From assembly GCA_026315105.1 (NCBI GenBank), contig CM048751.1:337388649-337452648 (forward strand): a DNA stretch of 64,000 nt, written 5' to 3'. The notes beneath the pieces are model-generated. The model saw only the letters and a list, made by a program, of their open reading frames with translations, was not told the origin of the DNA and did no database searches. The DNA is from Locusta migratoria (taxonomy: Eukaryota > Arthropoda > Insecta > Orthoptera > Acrididae). A program made the position numbers and the translations under genes. Shown here piece after piece: positions 21,172 through 32,858 of the stretch (position 1 is its first letter; each line of letters begins with the position of its first letter).

Positions 21172-23735
21172 ATACATATTCCGCAATTCTATGTAAGGTG
21201 CGTGGCGGAGGGTACACTGTACCACTACTAGGCATTTTCTTTCCTATTCCACTCCCAAATTGAACGAAGAAAAAAAGAATGTCTATATGCCTCCGTACGA
21301 GCCCTAATTTCTCTTATCTTGTCTTTGTGATCTTTACGCGAAATGTAAGTAAGCGGCAGCAAGATCGTACTACACTCAGCTTCAAATTCCGGCCCTCTAA
21401 ATTTACTTAACAGAAACTCATGAAAAGAACATCGTCTTTCTTCCAGCAATCCCCAGTTGAGTTGCCGGAGCATTTCCGTGACACTCGCGCATTGGTCGAA
21501 CCTACCGGTAACAAATCTAGCTGCTCGCCTCTGAACCGCCTCTGTCTTCCTTCAAACCGATCTGCTGCTGGTCCCAAATACTTGAGCAATACTCAAGACG
21601 TGGTCGTACAAGCGTTTTATACGTGGTCTCCTTTACAGGTGAAGTACATCTTCCCAAAATTCTCCCAATAAACCGAAGTCGGCTGTCTGCTTTACTCACA
21701 ACTGTCCTTACATGCTCGTTCCATTTCATATCGCTCTGCAATGTTACGCCTAGATATTTGAACGACGCGACAGCATCAAGAAGTTCACTACTAATGCTGT
21801 ATTCGAACATTATAGGATTGTTTTTTCTTCTCATGCGCATCACCTTACGTTTTTCTACATTGAGAGCTAGCTGCCATTCTTCGCACCAACTAGAAATTTT
21901 GTCTAAGTCAACCTGTATGCTATTACAGTCAGTTACAGACGACACCCTCCCATACACCACAGCATCATCAGCAAACAGCCGCAAATTACAACTTACTCTG
22001 TCCATCAGATCATTTATATAGATAGAAAATAATAACGGTCCTATCACACTCCCCTGGGGCACGCCTGACGATACACTCGTCTCGGATGGACACTCGCCGT
22101 CGAGAACAACGTACTGCGTTCTATTACTTAGGAAGTCTTCCAGCCAGTCACAAATCTGTGAACCTATTCCATAAGCTCGTATCTTTGATAGCAGTCTGCA
22201 GTGTGGCACCGCGTCGAACGCCTTTTTGAAGTCGAAAAAAACACAATCCGCCTGTTGCCCTTCGTCCATGGCTCTCAAGATGTCATGTGAGAAAAGGGCA
22301 AGCTCAGTTTCACATGAACGATGTTTCCTAAATCCGTGCTGATTCATGGAAAGAAGCTTTTCCGTTTCAAGGAAATTTACTATATTCGAACTGAGAATAT
22401 GCTCCAAAATTCTACATGAAACCGATGTCAACGATATTGGCCTGTAATTGTATGGGTCAGTTCTCTTTCCTTTCTTATACACGGGAGTCACCTGCGCTTT
22501 TTTCCAATCACTAGGAACTTTGTGCTGAATTAAAGATTCGCTATAAATGCAAGCTAAGTAGGGGGCCAATGTCGCAGAATAGTCTTTGTAAAACCGAACT
22601 GGTATTCCATCCGGACCAGCAGACTTTTTTGTATTTAGCTCTCTCAGCTGCTTCTCTACACCGGAAATACCTATTGCTATGTCCCCCATTTCAGAATTAG
22701 TACGCTGATCAAATGATGGTATATTTGTGTGGTCCTCCTGTGTGAAAGATTTCTTAAAGGTTAAATTTAGAACTTCAGCTTTCCGTTTGCTTTCTTCTAT
22801 TACTGCCCCGGAATGATCAACTAGTGACTGGACAGTGGGCTTTGACCCGCTTATCGATTTTACATAGGACCAGAATTTTTTCGGGTTCTCGGAAAGATCT
22901 TTTGCTATGGTATGGCTGTGATAATTATTGTATGCTTCACGCATCGATATTTTTATAGACGCACGAATCTCTACTAACTTTTGCCTGTCATCATTTGCGT
23001 GTTCTTTTTTGAATCGAGAGTGCAACGGCCTTTGCTTTCTCAGCAGCTTTCTAACATTAATATTATACCACGGTGGATCTTTTCCATCCTTAATCGTCTT
23101 TACTGGCACATATTTCTCTAACCCTTTATTAACAATGCACTTAAATTTAGTCCACAATTCCTCTACATCCATAGTCCCAGAATTAAACGATGCCCATTCA
23201 TTTTCTAAGTCCGATCGTAACATTTGCTTGTCGGCTCTTCCCAACAAAAACACCCTCCTAGCGTTCTTGACTGGTTTATGAACTTTGGTCACCATCGACG
23301 TTATGACGATATCATGATCACTAATTCCTGTCTCTACACAGACATTGTTAATAAGGTCAGGCCTGTTTGTGGCTATAAGGTCTAGAATATTTCCATTGCG
23401 CGTGGGTTGCCGGTTTAACTGCTCAAGACAGTTTTCGGGGAATGTGTCCAAAAGTAGCTCGCAAGACTGCTTGTCTGTACCGCCTGAAATGTAACTAGCG
23501 AGGTCCCAATCTATACTCTTAAGGTTAAAGTCACCTCCGACTAATATTACATGGCCCGGATACCTATGCACTACCTGGTGTAGACTTTCCTTGAATGATT
23601 CTAAAACTGCTACAGCAGCACTGGGGGGCCGGTAAAAACACCCAACTATTAACTTTACTTCTTTTAGACCTGTTATACGTGCCCAGATAACTTCACAGTT
23701 ACTTTCAACCTCGATCTCAGTAGATCGAGATAACT
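21172..23735 (-). mobile_element. CR1/L2-like LINE, well preserved, 5'-truncated in the endonuclease
   Basis: Read on the - strand. It starts inside the endonuclease at about 23735 and ends at the family terminus (GGAATATGTATGTATATGTA, near 21172). It sits in the intron antisense to the host gene, 322 bp upstream of the duplicated exon. It is far less decayed than the other copies, so it is probably the youngest LINE here (inference). Confidence 0.85.
21517..23735 (-). pseudogene. Endonuclease-reverse transcriptase of the CR1/L2-like LINE, one frameshift
   Basis: Open from the truncation point (IVGCFYRPPSA, near 23640) through ILVGGDFNLKS, ISDHDIVI (endonuclease catalytic end), a linker, SAGPDGIPVRF, YRPISLTSV, FDFKKAFDAVP, GVPQGSVIGPLLFS and FADD to LKED near 21540. 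Counted from 23571, the FDFKKAFD box is near residue 446 and FADD is at 533-536. There a single base is missing, and the expected continuation (RRAARFVTGRF, then LRQLNWGLLEERR) is read in the next frame down to 21228. The other residues look intact. A full-length source copy would add the rest of the endonuclease and ORF1. Confidence 0.85.
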
Positions 23736-24056
23736 AATCTGGACAAGTCACTAAAACATATCTTCTGGAAGATGTTTTTTGTGTTTTTGCATTTTGATGC
23801 AAAATTTGCATATGTATTCACATTTATAACACATTGTGAAATTTTCAGGTCCTGTCTTGTATGGTAGGATTGTCTCTTCCCAAAATATGCTGTAGGCTTT
23901 AATTAAATAATTCATGTATTTAGCAAACTGATGCATCATATTCTCAAAACTGATATTGTCACATAGTTGTACTGCTGCTTCACAACAAAATAACATTCTA
24001 GTATTTGTATTGCAGGATAGGTTTGTAGTTTTACTAATAGTCCAAATATGTTACAG
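23736..24056. other. Intronic flank of the duplicated exon
   Basis: No repeat recognised. The last 12 bases, AATATGTTACAG, closely match the acceptor of the downstream exon (AATATGTTCCAG). Confidence 0.5.
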
Positions 24057-24178
24057 GGCAAATTGCTGAGGGTGTGCCTTTTGAAAAAATTTTAAATGAT
24101 GTGAAAAGCTCCATCCATTCCAGAGAACCAGAGAGGTTACACCTTATTACTCGCCATGACCTCCATAACATAACATAA
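24057..24178 (+). CDS. Duplicate of the last exon's 5' part: candidate alternative terminal exon
   Basis: About 114 bp align to 32186-32299 with roughly 15 substitutions by my count and no gap. It is preceded by an AG acceptor, and the first two bases (GG) complete the same split Arg codon as GT in the main exon. The frame reads IAEGVPFEKILNDVKSS and ERLHLITRHDLHNI, then Thr and TAA at 24176-24178. About half of the changed codons are synonymous, and the GVPF wording is closer to the family than the GVAF of the main exon. If spliced, the protein would lack the Ser/Lys-rich tail. It could instead be a dead exon copy; expression is unknown. Confidence 0.55.
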
Positions 24179-24605
24179 CATTCTATTATTTGCTTAATAT
24201 GTTCAACCAATTTTTTCCAAAACAAAGTATTTACACCATGGAAACATAAATATGGGAGAATGAGAAGTTTGACCTAATAAAGGCTATTATATATACTTTG
24301 GTTTTTTGCAACTAGAAAGAGATAAACTAGTGTTCTGTAATTGTCCACATTTAGTAGGCGCTATACCTTTCAAACAGTTCCTGTCATATTCAAAGCCTAA
24401 AAAAACATGCTCGAGGATTTGGTAGCAGTACAGATAAGGGATATAATGTCAGTAATGTATGATTAACGTGCTATAAATGTATGACCTGCCATCTACATTA
24501 TTTGGTAAAATGTGTTTATAATTTGTTTTAAAGGGATAGAATGAACAGAAATAATTTTATTGGGAAATAAACCTAGCTTGCCCTTTTCACTCAGTCTTGT
24601 GTGCT
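24179..24605. other. Intronic, nothing recognised
   Basis: AT-rich, beginning with a CATAACATAACATAACATT run just where homology to the downstream exon ends. No coding or repeat motif recognised. Confidence 0.5.
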
Positions 24606-25474
24606 ACAGTCAAAGGGCAAAAGGCAGACTGAATATTTCTCAATGTTTGAAAGGCATTTGACACGGTGCCACATCAGACTGCAAATGAAGGTACGGGCAC
24701 ATGGAATAGGTACCCAAATATGTGAGTAGCTCAGAGACTACTTAAGTTATAGAACCAAGTATATTGTCCTTGATGGCGAGTGTTCATCAGAGACTACAGT
24801 ATCATCGGGATTGCCCCAGGAAAATTGTGGTAGGACCGTTGCTATTTTCTATGTTGGGTTGGAAAAGTAAACAGCCACCACTTGCAAAGTTTTAGTTTTA
24901 TTTACAATCGGTTTTTAGCAATTATTGCCATTCTTCAGGTATCTGATCAGGAATAAGATTCAGTTACAAATATTACATTAAATTTTTAGATACTTACATT
25001 CTTCGTTTATTTTAACTTTGTACAGTTCTTTTTTATCAATATGCAGCGCTATACCATATTACTATTGCACATTTTTTTTGTTTTTCGATAAAGCTTTATT
25101 ACAGTATACTTCTTGCCCCTTTAGTCCTTAGAGTGTACTGCGAATTTCATGTAATATTTGCAATTTTATGCTGTTCTTAAGTATTTCCTGTACAGATACC
25201 TGAAAGGCAATATTTGGTCAAAACTGGTTGTAAATATTTCTACAACCTTGCAATTGGTGGCTGTTGGCATTTCCAACCTAACTTAACACAGTTGCTGTAG
25301 TGGATAAAAGATTTTATTTTCTTTGTACATCAATGACCTGATTGACTGAGTTGCAGTCTGCAGCTGTTTGCTGATGATGGTGTGGTGTACAGGAAGTTGT
25401 CATCATTGAATGGCTGTAGTAAGATGCAGGGTGACTTAGACCAAATTTCTAGGTGTGAGGAATGGCAGCTACAG
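24606..25474 (+). mobile_element. CR1/L2-like LINE, RT fragment split by a MITE
   Basis: The first part (24606-24849) decodes to KAFDTVPH and a region up to GPLLFS. The second (about 25300-25474) resumes at YINDL, then LFADDGVVYRK and EEWQL. Both are broken by stops. The MITE at 24852-25283 lies between GPLLFS and YIND, inside the RT B' region. Confidence 0.7.
24852..25283. mobile_element. Mariner-like MITE, 432 bp, TA target
   Basis: Long inverted ends: TGTTGGGTTGGAAAAGTAAA at the left; the right end read backwards gives AGTTAGGTTGGAAATGCCAA. Pairing continues for about 60 bp (CAGCCACCA.TTGCAA, then ATTTACAA). TA is present on both sides (24850-24851 and 25284-25285). The GGTTGG ends resemble mariner. 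No transposase. Confidence 0.75.
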
Positions 25475-26006
25475 AGTGCCCACTCAACCTGGAAACTGGG
25501 AAAACCAAGAAATACTGGGGAATTTTGGAGTTCCAGGAAAAATCGGGGAATTTTCACATATTTCTGGAATTTTAGTTCAAGGTTACAAACCACGCACTTT
25601 CAGAAGTCATGCGGTCTCGGGTAATTTCCCGTTTACACGATTGCGAAGACAAGTGAACGCATAACAGCGAATGAAACATCACTCTGGTATAATTGCTATG
25701 TGTGCATTGTTCAGTCACATTAGCAACTGTTTGCTTGCGATTAGCTGGTCGTCAGTTTCAGGAGGAACCATCAAAGAAAGTTTGCCTAGACTCCACTTGA
25801 GTGCGAGTTTCGCTGATAAAGTGAGTGCACTTGCTGCAGTTTGCTGTTTGTTGTGTGCGCATTGTTGTTGTGTACTGAAAATTATTCTCATGGTAAGGGA
25901 GTGGCTAGATGAGACTACTTCAGTTGATAGAAGAATACAAATCCCATAGATGCTTCTGAGATCATACAGAGCCTTATCCCAAAATAACAAATAAAAGAGA
26001 TTATAT
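25475..26006. other. Intronic, no gene
   Basis: 25475-25600 is a purine-rich block with repeated GGGAATTTT and CTGGAAACTGGGAAA wording, probably an old repeat. I recognise nothing in the rest. Confidence 0.4.
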
Positions 26007-26228
26007 AGTTTCCAGATGACAAGCCAAGATGGCAAATTAACAATTTATTAAGTGACAAACGGTTTCGGTGCAATGTGTCACCATCATCTGGTCATATATA
26101 TGTTATAATCTGGAATCTCCAACCAGATTATAACATATATATGACCAGATGATGGTGACACAGTGCCCGAAACCGGTCGTCACTTCATAAATTGTTAGTT
26201 TGCAATCTTGGCTTGTCATTTGGTAACT
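26007..26228. mobile_element. Foldback element, near-perfect 107-bp arms
   Basis: Arms 26007-26113 and 26123-26228 are complementary over their length with only scattered mismatches, around a 9-base loop. Each contains a CATCATCTGGTCATATATAT segment and a CGGTTTCGG / CCGAAACCGG segment. No coding. The arms are so similar that the RNA would form a long hairpin. Confidence 0.85.
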
Positions 26229-26817
26229 ATAAAATGAACTGATCGCCTCCAGACCAGAGGATGTCAGGTAATCTTAAGAGATTATGGTTTGCAAGATATA
26301 TTACAGACATTGCGGTGAACTAATATTCTGGTTTCATGTTTGTTCTCTTTCATTTACTTTCTTGATGAAATTGATGCCAGAGAAATAAATGTCTACAAAG
26401 AGCGTGCTTGTAATACGAAATATAGTGGTGTGTTTCTATTGCACAAATACATTTAGCGCCAGTGTAAATACATATTTGCAGGTACAAGTCAGCCTGCGAG
26501 CACTTGCACAATGAGCGTTTTGATCATACTGATTTTAAAACAACTATAATTTTGTCATTTTTAAAAGTAAAATATTATAAAAACACCAAAAATACTTCAT
26601 TACACTCATTAAGTACACTCTTTGACGAAAAAACCTGGCTGGCGGCCGGCCGCAGCTGAGCCCAAGTCCGAGCCGATCGCGACATGGGACAATAAATGTG
26701 GCCGCACTGATTCACTCTAAGTCCGACTATCTGCACAATCTGGCAACACTGTAGACTGCGGGAGTTCATACGGTACTTCTTATGTACAGTTAGAAGAGGT
26801 CTCTCTCAAATATGTCC
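26229..26817. other. Intronic, nothing recognised
   Basis: Contains a GC-rich patch at 26640-26760 (GGCGGCCGGCCGCAGC) unlike its AT-rich surroundings; perhaps an LTR or old repeat. No gene. Confidence 0.4.
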
Positions 26818-26905
26818 GTGGTCTTGTGGTAAAGTGCGTGACTTGCACATGTGAGACTTAGCGATCGAAACCAACTGTTGACAAAAACTTTAATTTCACG
26901 TCCCT
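26818..26905 (+). repeat. tRNA-like SINE head
   Basis: GTGGTCTTGTGGTAAAGTGC (A-box region) and GCGATCGAAACCAAC (B-box region) are at tRNA spacing. Degenerate. Confidence 0.45.
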
Positions 26906-27720
26906 CGTGCTGGTGTTGCCTCACGTGTAAGGGGAGCATATGTGTAACGTATTTCATTTCTTGGTACACTGGTAATTATATTCCGGCCCAATAACATCGC
27001 TGCCTCTGGCCGCAGCACTTGGCAGAGCTCTCAGTGGCCCACTCGCCACCAGCATTGGTGGCGGCGCTGCACTGCCTTGCCCTCTGTCCACAGCGCCTGC
27101 TGCCGCTCATCACCCTGGATATGTAAAATGCTGTAGTGTTGCTGAGTGGTGATCCACAAAAAAGGTTGCGATGTGTATTTCAGACACGATATGAACGGAG
27201 CAGACAACCCATTTTGAATTATGAGCATATTATTACACTAATACATAATACATTAGAGTGGCAAAATATTGTCATAGTCGTTGATTCAATCCAATGGCAC
27301 TCTACGATGGTTAACACTTATTTGTGGTTTAAATCCCGATCCTTTTACTTTCAGAAAAGCCCTTCATGTAATTTGTTATTGTCATCAGTTCATATGTTTT
27401 CATCAAGACACAATGCGTAACTCACTAAAATGTTTTAGTGTCGTTGTTTCATTCCTTCCGGTAAATGTATGAGCTAAATTATGTGAATACGTTCCATTGC
27501 ACGTTCTAAAGCAACACAGGCACACTGCAAGGTTTGTGTCTTCATGTCTCATTTCTACAGAACATATTTCACATCAATGGAGGTCAATTCGAATTTCTTC
27601 AAAGGCGTTTGTATGGTGAAGCAAAGAAGATATCTAATACCATTTCCATAATTTGGAGTTGACCTTTCTGAAAGACTTATTGTATAAAGTAAAATAAAAC
27701 GAAGTAAAATGAAATTCCTT
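26906..27720. other. Intronic, nothing recognised
   Basis: 26990-27120 is GC-rich (CGCCACCAGCATTGGTGGCG is a short palindrome). No coding support. Confidence 0.4.
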
Positions 27721-27721
27721 C

Positions 27722-27822
27722 CCCAATCGCACTTTCTCGAACCAGGATTAGAACTGCCGACTCGCACCAAGGTTGCGTCATAAGACACAAGCAGAACCGC
27801 ACAGCCAACCACGTTTTGGCAT
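27722..27822 (-). repeat. tRNA-like SINE head (- strand)
   Basis: Reverse reading has GGCTGTGCGGTTCTGC and GGCAGTTCTAATCCTGGTTC, a tRNA-like A/B box pair. Confidence 0.45.
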
Positions 27823-30450
27823 CGTGCCCTCAGTCTCTCACATTCAATGCTGAGCCTCTAATGCATCGCGAAAGATAACCAGAAAGTCATCTACACGAAT
27901 AACTACATTCCTTGAGTGCAAAAGTTAAATTTCTGTCTCTCATATCTCATAGGCATTATACAGCATGAGTCATGAAAGTAGAAGAGGAATGTCAAGTGAA
28001 CTTAGTGAGACAACTCAGTACCACTTGCACTGTTACAGTGTTGCCAAATATCAGCAACGATGTTGCCAGTTCTTAGCTGTACTAGGAACAGCTGTGTAGC
28101 GATAAGCGACGTGAAATAGCGCTCGTCTCATACGGGCTACTGGAGGGAGTTGCGCATTTTGGTTAATATGTGGCGCTATCCGCTGATAGATTCCATCATC
28201 ACATTTAGGATGCAGATATTTAATTCGTCCGATGAGGCCGAAACCAGCCATTAGATTTTTTGAAGCTTTACAGCATTATGATATATTTTCAGCAAATGAC
28301 TAAAGAAATTAAAAATTCTGATATTGTGATAAACATTTGGAATCTTGAAAGCGACAGCTTACAATTTCCTCAATCCTACAAGCATCTTCCCTCAACTGGC
28401 TTTCAGCCATGCCGTGCTAGCAGATGGCATCATAAGGAAAGGTTTCAGTCCGAAAGCAAGCAGACAACAGGATTGAGAAATACTGATGAATTGATAACTT
28501 AACCCTCACCAATTTTCAGTGAGAGCTTTTTGTAACAAAACTAAAAAGTAATGCGAACAATCATATTCTGCAATGATACTAGGCACTGTTGTCCATAGAC
28601 GGACTGTATCTACATTGAGTCTTGTCATACGTCTCGCATTCAAGGAATATTACCTAAATGAGTAATTATTATGGAAATATACCCAAAGCATCGATGCAGT
28701 TGAGTATTATAATCAAATCATGTGTACACAAGCGTGTTTTGAATTTAGTCCTCGTGAAAAACAGAGAATGTGGGTGGTTGTGCATATTCATACGTTTTTT
28801 TACCTTGCTGTAATACTTGATGTAAAGGTGAACAAAATACAAATCCATCATCTATTGGTTTCTTCGATTCTTTGGACAGTCTTCTTTGGTTTGTATTCCT
28901 TCACTTTGTTGGCAATCTACTGGTTTCACGGAAAAAACAGTAGTCAAAACTACGCGACTCTTTGTCCCACATTTTAATGCCCTTGGTTTTTATTCTGAAT
29001 GACAGTGATAATTTCTGTTTGATTGGTTCCATATATCCAGGCCTAATTAATGAAATTTTATTCCCATGACAGATGAAAGCAATTAAGACCTTGGGTCACT
29101 ATAATGAATTTTCATATGAAAAATGGGACCTGAAGATGGGTCTTTAAAAATGTGAAAACGGTCGTGGACCTGTAAAGCAATGATCTTAATAAAAAAAACA
29201 GCTGATGCAGCTTCAGAATTTATTATATACTTTATGGGATTACAACATTTGAAGTAATTTGCAAATAAGTAGTTCTATCGATATTTAAAATTTTACCATC
29301 ATTTTATTTAAGAAAATGTTCTTTCATTTTGTTTGTGATGTCACTTTACATTCGTAAGTAGGTGGCTATTGCATCTGCTACGAGTTTGCCAGGAGACAGT
29401 TGGCACGGGTGGTTTTGTTTGACAGTATGCGGATAAATTAAAAGACGTAATAAGACGAAGTGATGAGATCCAGCTTTTTCAACAAAACTGATCCGATTTT
29501 GAAATAGGCTAGGTTTTTAGAAAGTGACTATTATACAACTAGACATTACTGCTGTAAACCCTACCTCATTGATTTACTCACAGCTGAGGCAGATTGCTCG
29601 CAACGTGAAAGAGAGTAGGAATAGTTAATGTATGAAACGACCTTCTTGAACACAAATTCAGTTAACTATTAAAATGTGCATATTATGATGTTAATTTTTC
29701 AAAACATTAATGTAGGTGACAAGAAAAAGGCAACTGATTGCAGAATTATGTATCAGACTCACATCTATATGATGCACATGATGCCGAAGTTGCGAAACAA
29801 TAGGCCCTACTGCGACTTACATTGGTGGCCTGATGAATGAGTTTTTGTACCTGGCGTCCTGCATGTAGTGTGTCCATGTGAGTTTCTATGTCTTATGAAA
29901 TTTTTCTATTCTTTCTATGTTGGATGCTTTCTCTGATCCTCCCATTTCTATATATTCACCTTTAAATTTTTTCCCACTCTTTTAATCTTCATGTATTTTG
30001 TGTCCATAGCTGGTTTGTTTTTCTTTCTTTCCATATACTGAGTTTTTTCTTAACTTATAAAAGAATCTACGAAAACTTAAGTCAGTCATCCAGACCAAAC
30101 TACCCGGCCAATTTCCTTCATTTTTGTTTTAAATGAAAGGTATTGATCCACAGATTTGTCATAAAGTATAAGAATTAAGTCTCTCCATCCTTTATTTTTC
30201 TTCAAACACGGTATCCTTCTGTCCTTGCATTGAATATTTTAATCGGTTTGTTTTACGATATCTTCTATTTTAATTAAGGCACGGATTTCTTTTTGACCTA
30301 ACAGCACTCAGCAGATCAAGAAAACACAAGGTTATATTCTGTATACTGCTGCTATCTATAATAAAATATTTTTAAATGATAAATATTTAATTTTATTTAT
30401 TTCCATTTCACATGACTGGCCACTAATGGTGCCCAGTATTTGCACGAGTC
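27823..30450. other. Intronic, nothing recognised
   Basis: A 2.6-kb AT-rich stretch. Short open frames lack motifs and splice context. A weak inverted repeat flanks 29085-29185. Confidence 0.5.
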
Positions 30451-30500
30451 AACTAATAGTAATAATAATAATAATTATTATTGTTGTTGTTGTTGTTGTT
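30451..30500. repeat. (AAT)n and (GTT)n microsatellite
   Basis: AATAATAATAATAATT runs directly into TATTGTTGTTGTTGTTGTT. Confidence 0.9.
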
Positions 30501-30532
30501 AAATAATCAAGAATAAAATGAGGATGGTGGCA

Positions 30533-30605
30533 GAGTAGGTGGTCTAGAATACAAATCCAAAGATGGATGGTTCAATCTTCGCCCAGTCCTAGGATTTTTA
30601 GTTGT
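30533..30605 (+). repeat. tRNA-like SINE head
   Basis: GGCAGAGTAGGTGGTCTAGA and GGATGGTTCAATCTTCGCCC are at tRNA spacing, followed by CAGTCCTAGGATTTTT. Confidence 0.5.
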
Positions 30606-31460
30606 GAGTTTTCACCAATGGTTATGTTGTTGAAGTAAAAATGCCAAGTTGCACTATAGTTCAGAATCCACATTTAAACTTTAGGTGTGTCCCCCACCCC
30701 CCAATAACTGCCTGGGTAAGTCAGTTCAAAAACTGCAGTGAGACCTTGGCATACCGCCTCCAAACAGGACCATGCCTAGTAAAGCACTGTGGTTTTCAAA
30801 CTACGGGCTCAAGAAATGCGCATTGTTAAAGCAAATTCTCGAATACTCTGGAGAAGTTGTTGGCAGTGCTGCACTCTCTGAAGGTGCAATGAATAATTTT
30901 TACTTTACAAATTGTTGTCTCCAAAGACCACCAGTGCTGTTTCTCGTGTGCTTCTGGAAAACTGCACGAGAACCAGCAGCTCAAATTCTGTTACTAAATG
31001 TTGCTTACACTGGAACCACTGAGCCACCAAAACAATGTTCAGTTTATTGCTGGCTGATAAATATCATTTTACTTTTATGCTCATCAATATGTTTGCTGTT
31101 TTCAGGTGTTCGGTAGATAAAATGTTATACAAATTCTATCTTTTTGTTATTCAAACCTACAGAGAGGTATTGTTATCGATAATTGATAAAATCTCTGATT
31201 TTATTTTAGATGCAAGAATTTAGACTTTCCTTCTCTGACTCTGCTGTTGTGCATCCATAAATGACTTTTAAACTAATCATGTTATTTACAGTTGTCTCAA
31301 ATAATTATGTGATTAGGTATTATCTACACTCATTACATCTATTTCTAAACTTGGCTTAAGCTATCTGCATTAATAAAAAATAATTCAAGCCTTTCCATTG
31401 TACTATTGGCATATTCACATATTTAAGTTATTACTTTGTGTTATAATGTCTTTGGTGTGG

Positions 31461-31523
<63 letters not shown>

Positions 31524-32185
31524 ATCATTTTAACCTGTGCAAAACAAGTGTTGTTTTGTAATGTCACTAGATTGCAATTTATCCGTGGAATTTTGAAAGT
31601 CGGGTGGGACCTAATTCATAGCAATATAATTTAAGATGACATTTGCACTTTGAAGATTTTGGGGTTAATTTTCTGTTCTAATCTAAGCTAAACTGCTTTT
31701 ATAACCTTTATAATGATATAATGCCCCAATCTAACAATATTTTGATATTTTCCATCTCACTGCATCAAAGCATCATGTTTTTAGGCTGTATAACTTCACA
31801 TGTTAACATAACTAGCACTTTCCTCTCTATTAATTAAAGTGAAAATTCAGCATTATCAACTTGTTCCCACTCATACAGATTATTTCTTCATATTATATTC
31901 AGTTTTAACAGTTGTTTCAAGATGTCATTCCTTGTGCTTAAATTGGGATGAACATGTATGTTTTCATTTTCTTTGCTGGACAGAACTGAACTGTACTGAA
32001 CCTTACGTTTAGGAACAGTGATAATTGCATTAACTGCTTGGGCCATTTCTCACTTGAAGTAAACAATGAAACATCAGATTAGTCAGTAAGATTTCAGCCC
32101 TGGGACATATTGTAAAACAACTTGTTCAGATGTATGATTTATTTAATTTACAGAATTGTCTCTAAACAGAAATAATATGTTCCAG
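30606..32185. other. Intronic, no gene; one (ATT)n run
   Basis: A 114-codon open frame at 30772-31116 has no recognisable motif. The last 60 bases lead into the splice acceptor at 32185. Confidence 0.45.
31462..31518. repeat. (ATT)n microsatellite
   Basis: About 18 perfect units. Confidence 0.95.
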
Positions 32186-32819
32186 GTCAAATTGCTAAGG
32201 GTGTGGCTTTTGAAAAAATTTTGGAAGATATAAAAAGCTCCATCCATTCTGGAGAACCAGAAAGGCTGCACCTTATTACTCGCCATGACCTACACAACAT
32301 AAAGAGAGATTTCGGTATTGGTGGCATTCAGGAGCAAGACATTAATGGAGTGAGTGGACAAAATGAAAGACTGGATGCAAGTACTTCTCAATCAAGGAGA
32401 CTGGAGAATAAATTACAGGTGTTGAGGACCCGTATCAGATCAAGCTTGGTGTCTAAAGAAACTAAGTGTAAAGTGGAAAAAGAAGTGGATCATTTGCTTT
32501 CACTTACTGAGTCAGACTTAAAGAATGAAATTTCACATTCATCCAACAATGAAATTTCACAATTATCCGACAATGAAAATTTGAAAGTACTACGGAAGCC
32601 CGATAAGTCTAATGCCCATAGGGAAGTTTTACAGTGCTCCAACAAAAAAGTGTTGCAAGTGTTACAAAGACAAAGACCTATTAAACCTAAGATTCATCCA
32701 AAGAGCATTATTGCATTGCCGACCCATACTGAGAAGGCAAATTTTGTTATTGTAAAGGAGCAATCTGACAGTGACGTTCAGACTGTGCATGTTGGTTTTG
32801 ATCACACATACTGCCAGAG

Positions 32820-32823
<4 letters not shown>
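32186..32823 (+). CDS. Last exon of the FLYWCH/FAR1-like zinc-binding-domain gene
   Basis: Acceptor TTCCAG precedes GT, which completes the split Arg codon left at 1301. The exon then reads IAKGVAFEKILEDIKSS and ERLHLITRHDLHNIKRDFGI, the conserved helical segment that follows the zinc-binding domain in the insect family. After it comes a hydrophilic region with ISHSSNNEISQLSDNENLK (two near-repeats of NEIS.SN) and a Lys-rich run (QRPIKPKIHPKS), probably disordered. It ends YCQS and TAG at 32821-32823, directly at a GT microsatellite. A polyadenylation signal lies 190 bp on. No catalytic domain. Nuclear DNA binding is plausible but unproven. Confidence 0.75.

Positions 32824-32856
<33 letters not shown>
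32823..32856 (+). repeat. (GT)n microsatellite at the stop codon
   Basis: About 17 GT units starting at the last base of the TAG stop. In the exon's frame they read as alternating Cys and Val. Confidence 0.95.

Positions 32857-32858
<2 letters not shown>

Larger units (their letters stand above)
1302..32185 (+). other. 30,884-bp phase-1 intron filled with transposable elements
   Basis: Its donor is GTAAGT and its acceptor is AATATGTTCCAG. The two ends are defined by the matching phase and by the continuous family motif that appears when the flanking exons are joined. Nearly all recognisable content of 3.8-26 kb is mobile DNA. It also holds a second copy of the downstream exon's beginning at 24057. 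Intron status is inferred from sequence alone. Confidence 0.7.

Noticed and set aside
25475..25600. Block repeating GGGAAA and GGGAATTTT, with similar wording near 3800 and 4350
   Set aside because: Similarity is short and could be compositional; no shared ends could be defined.
26640..27120. GC-rich patches that might be promoters or CpG islands
   Set aside because: Short, with no TATA, initiator or downstream coding exon; more likely old repeats.
29085..29185. Weak inverted repeat ATTAAGACC...GATCTTAAT
   Set aside because: Arms are short and interrupted; could be chance in AT-rich DNA.
30772..31116. 114-codon open frame on the + strand in the intron
   Set aside because: Looks hydrophobic and partly coding-like, but I find no motif or matching splice junctions.
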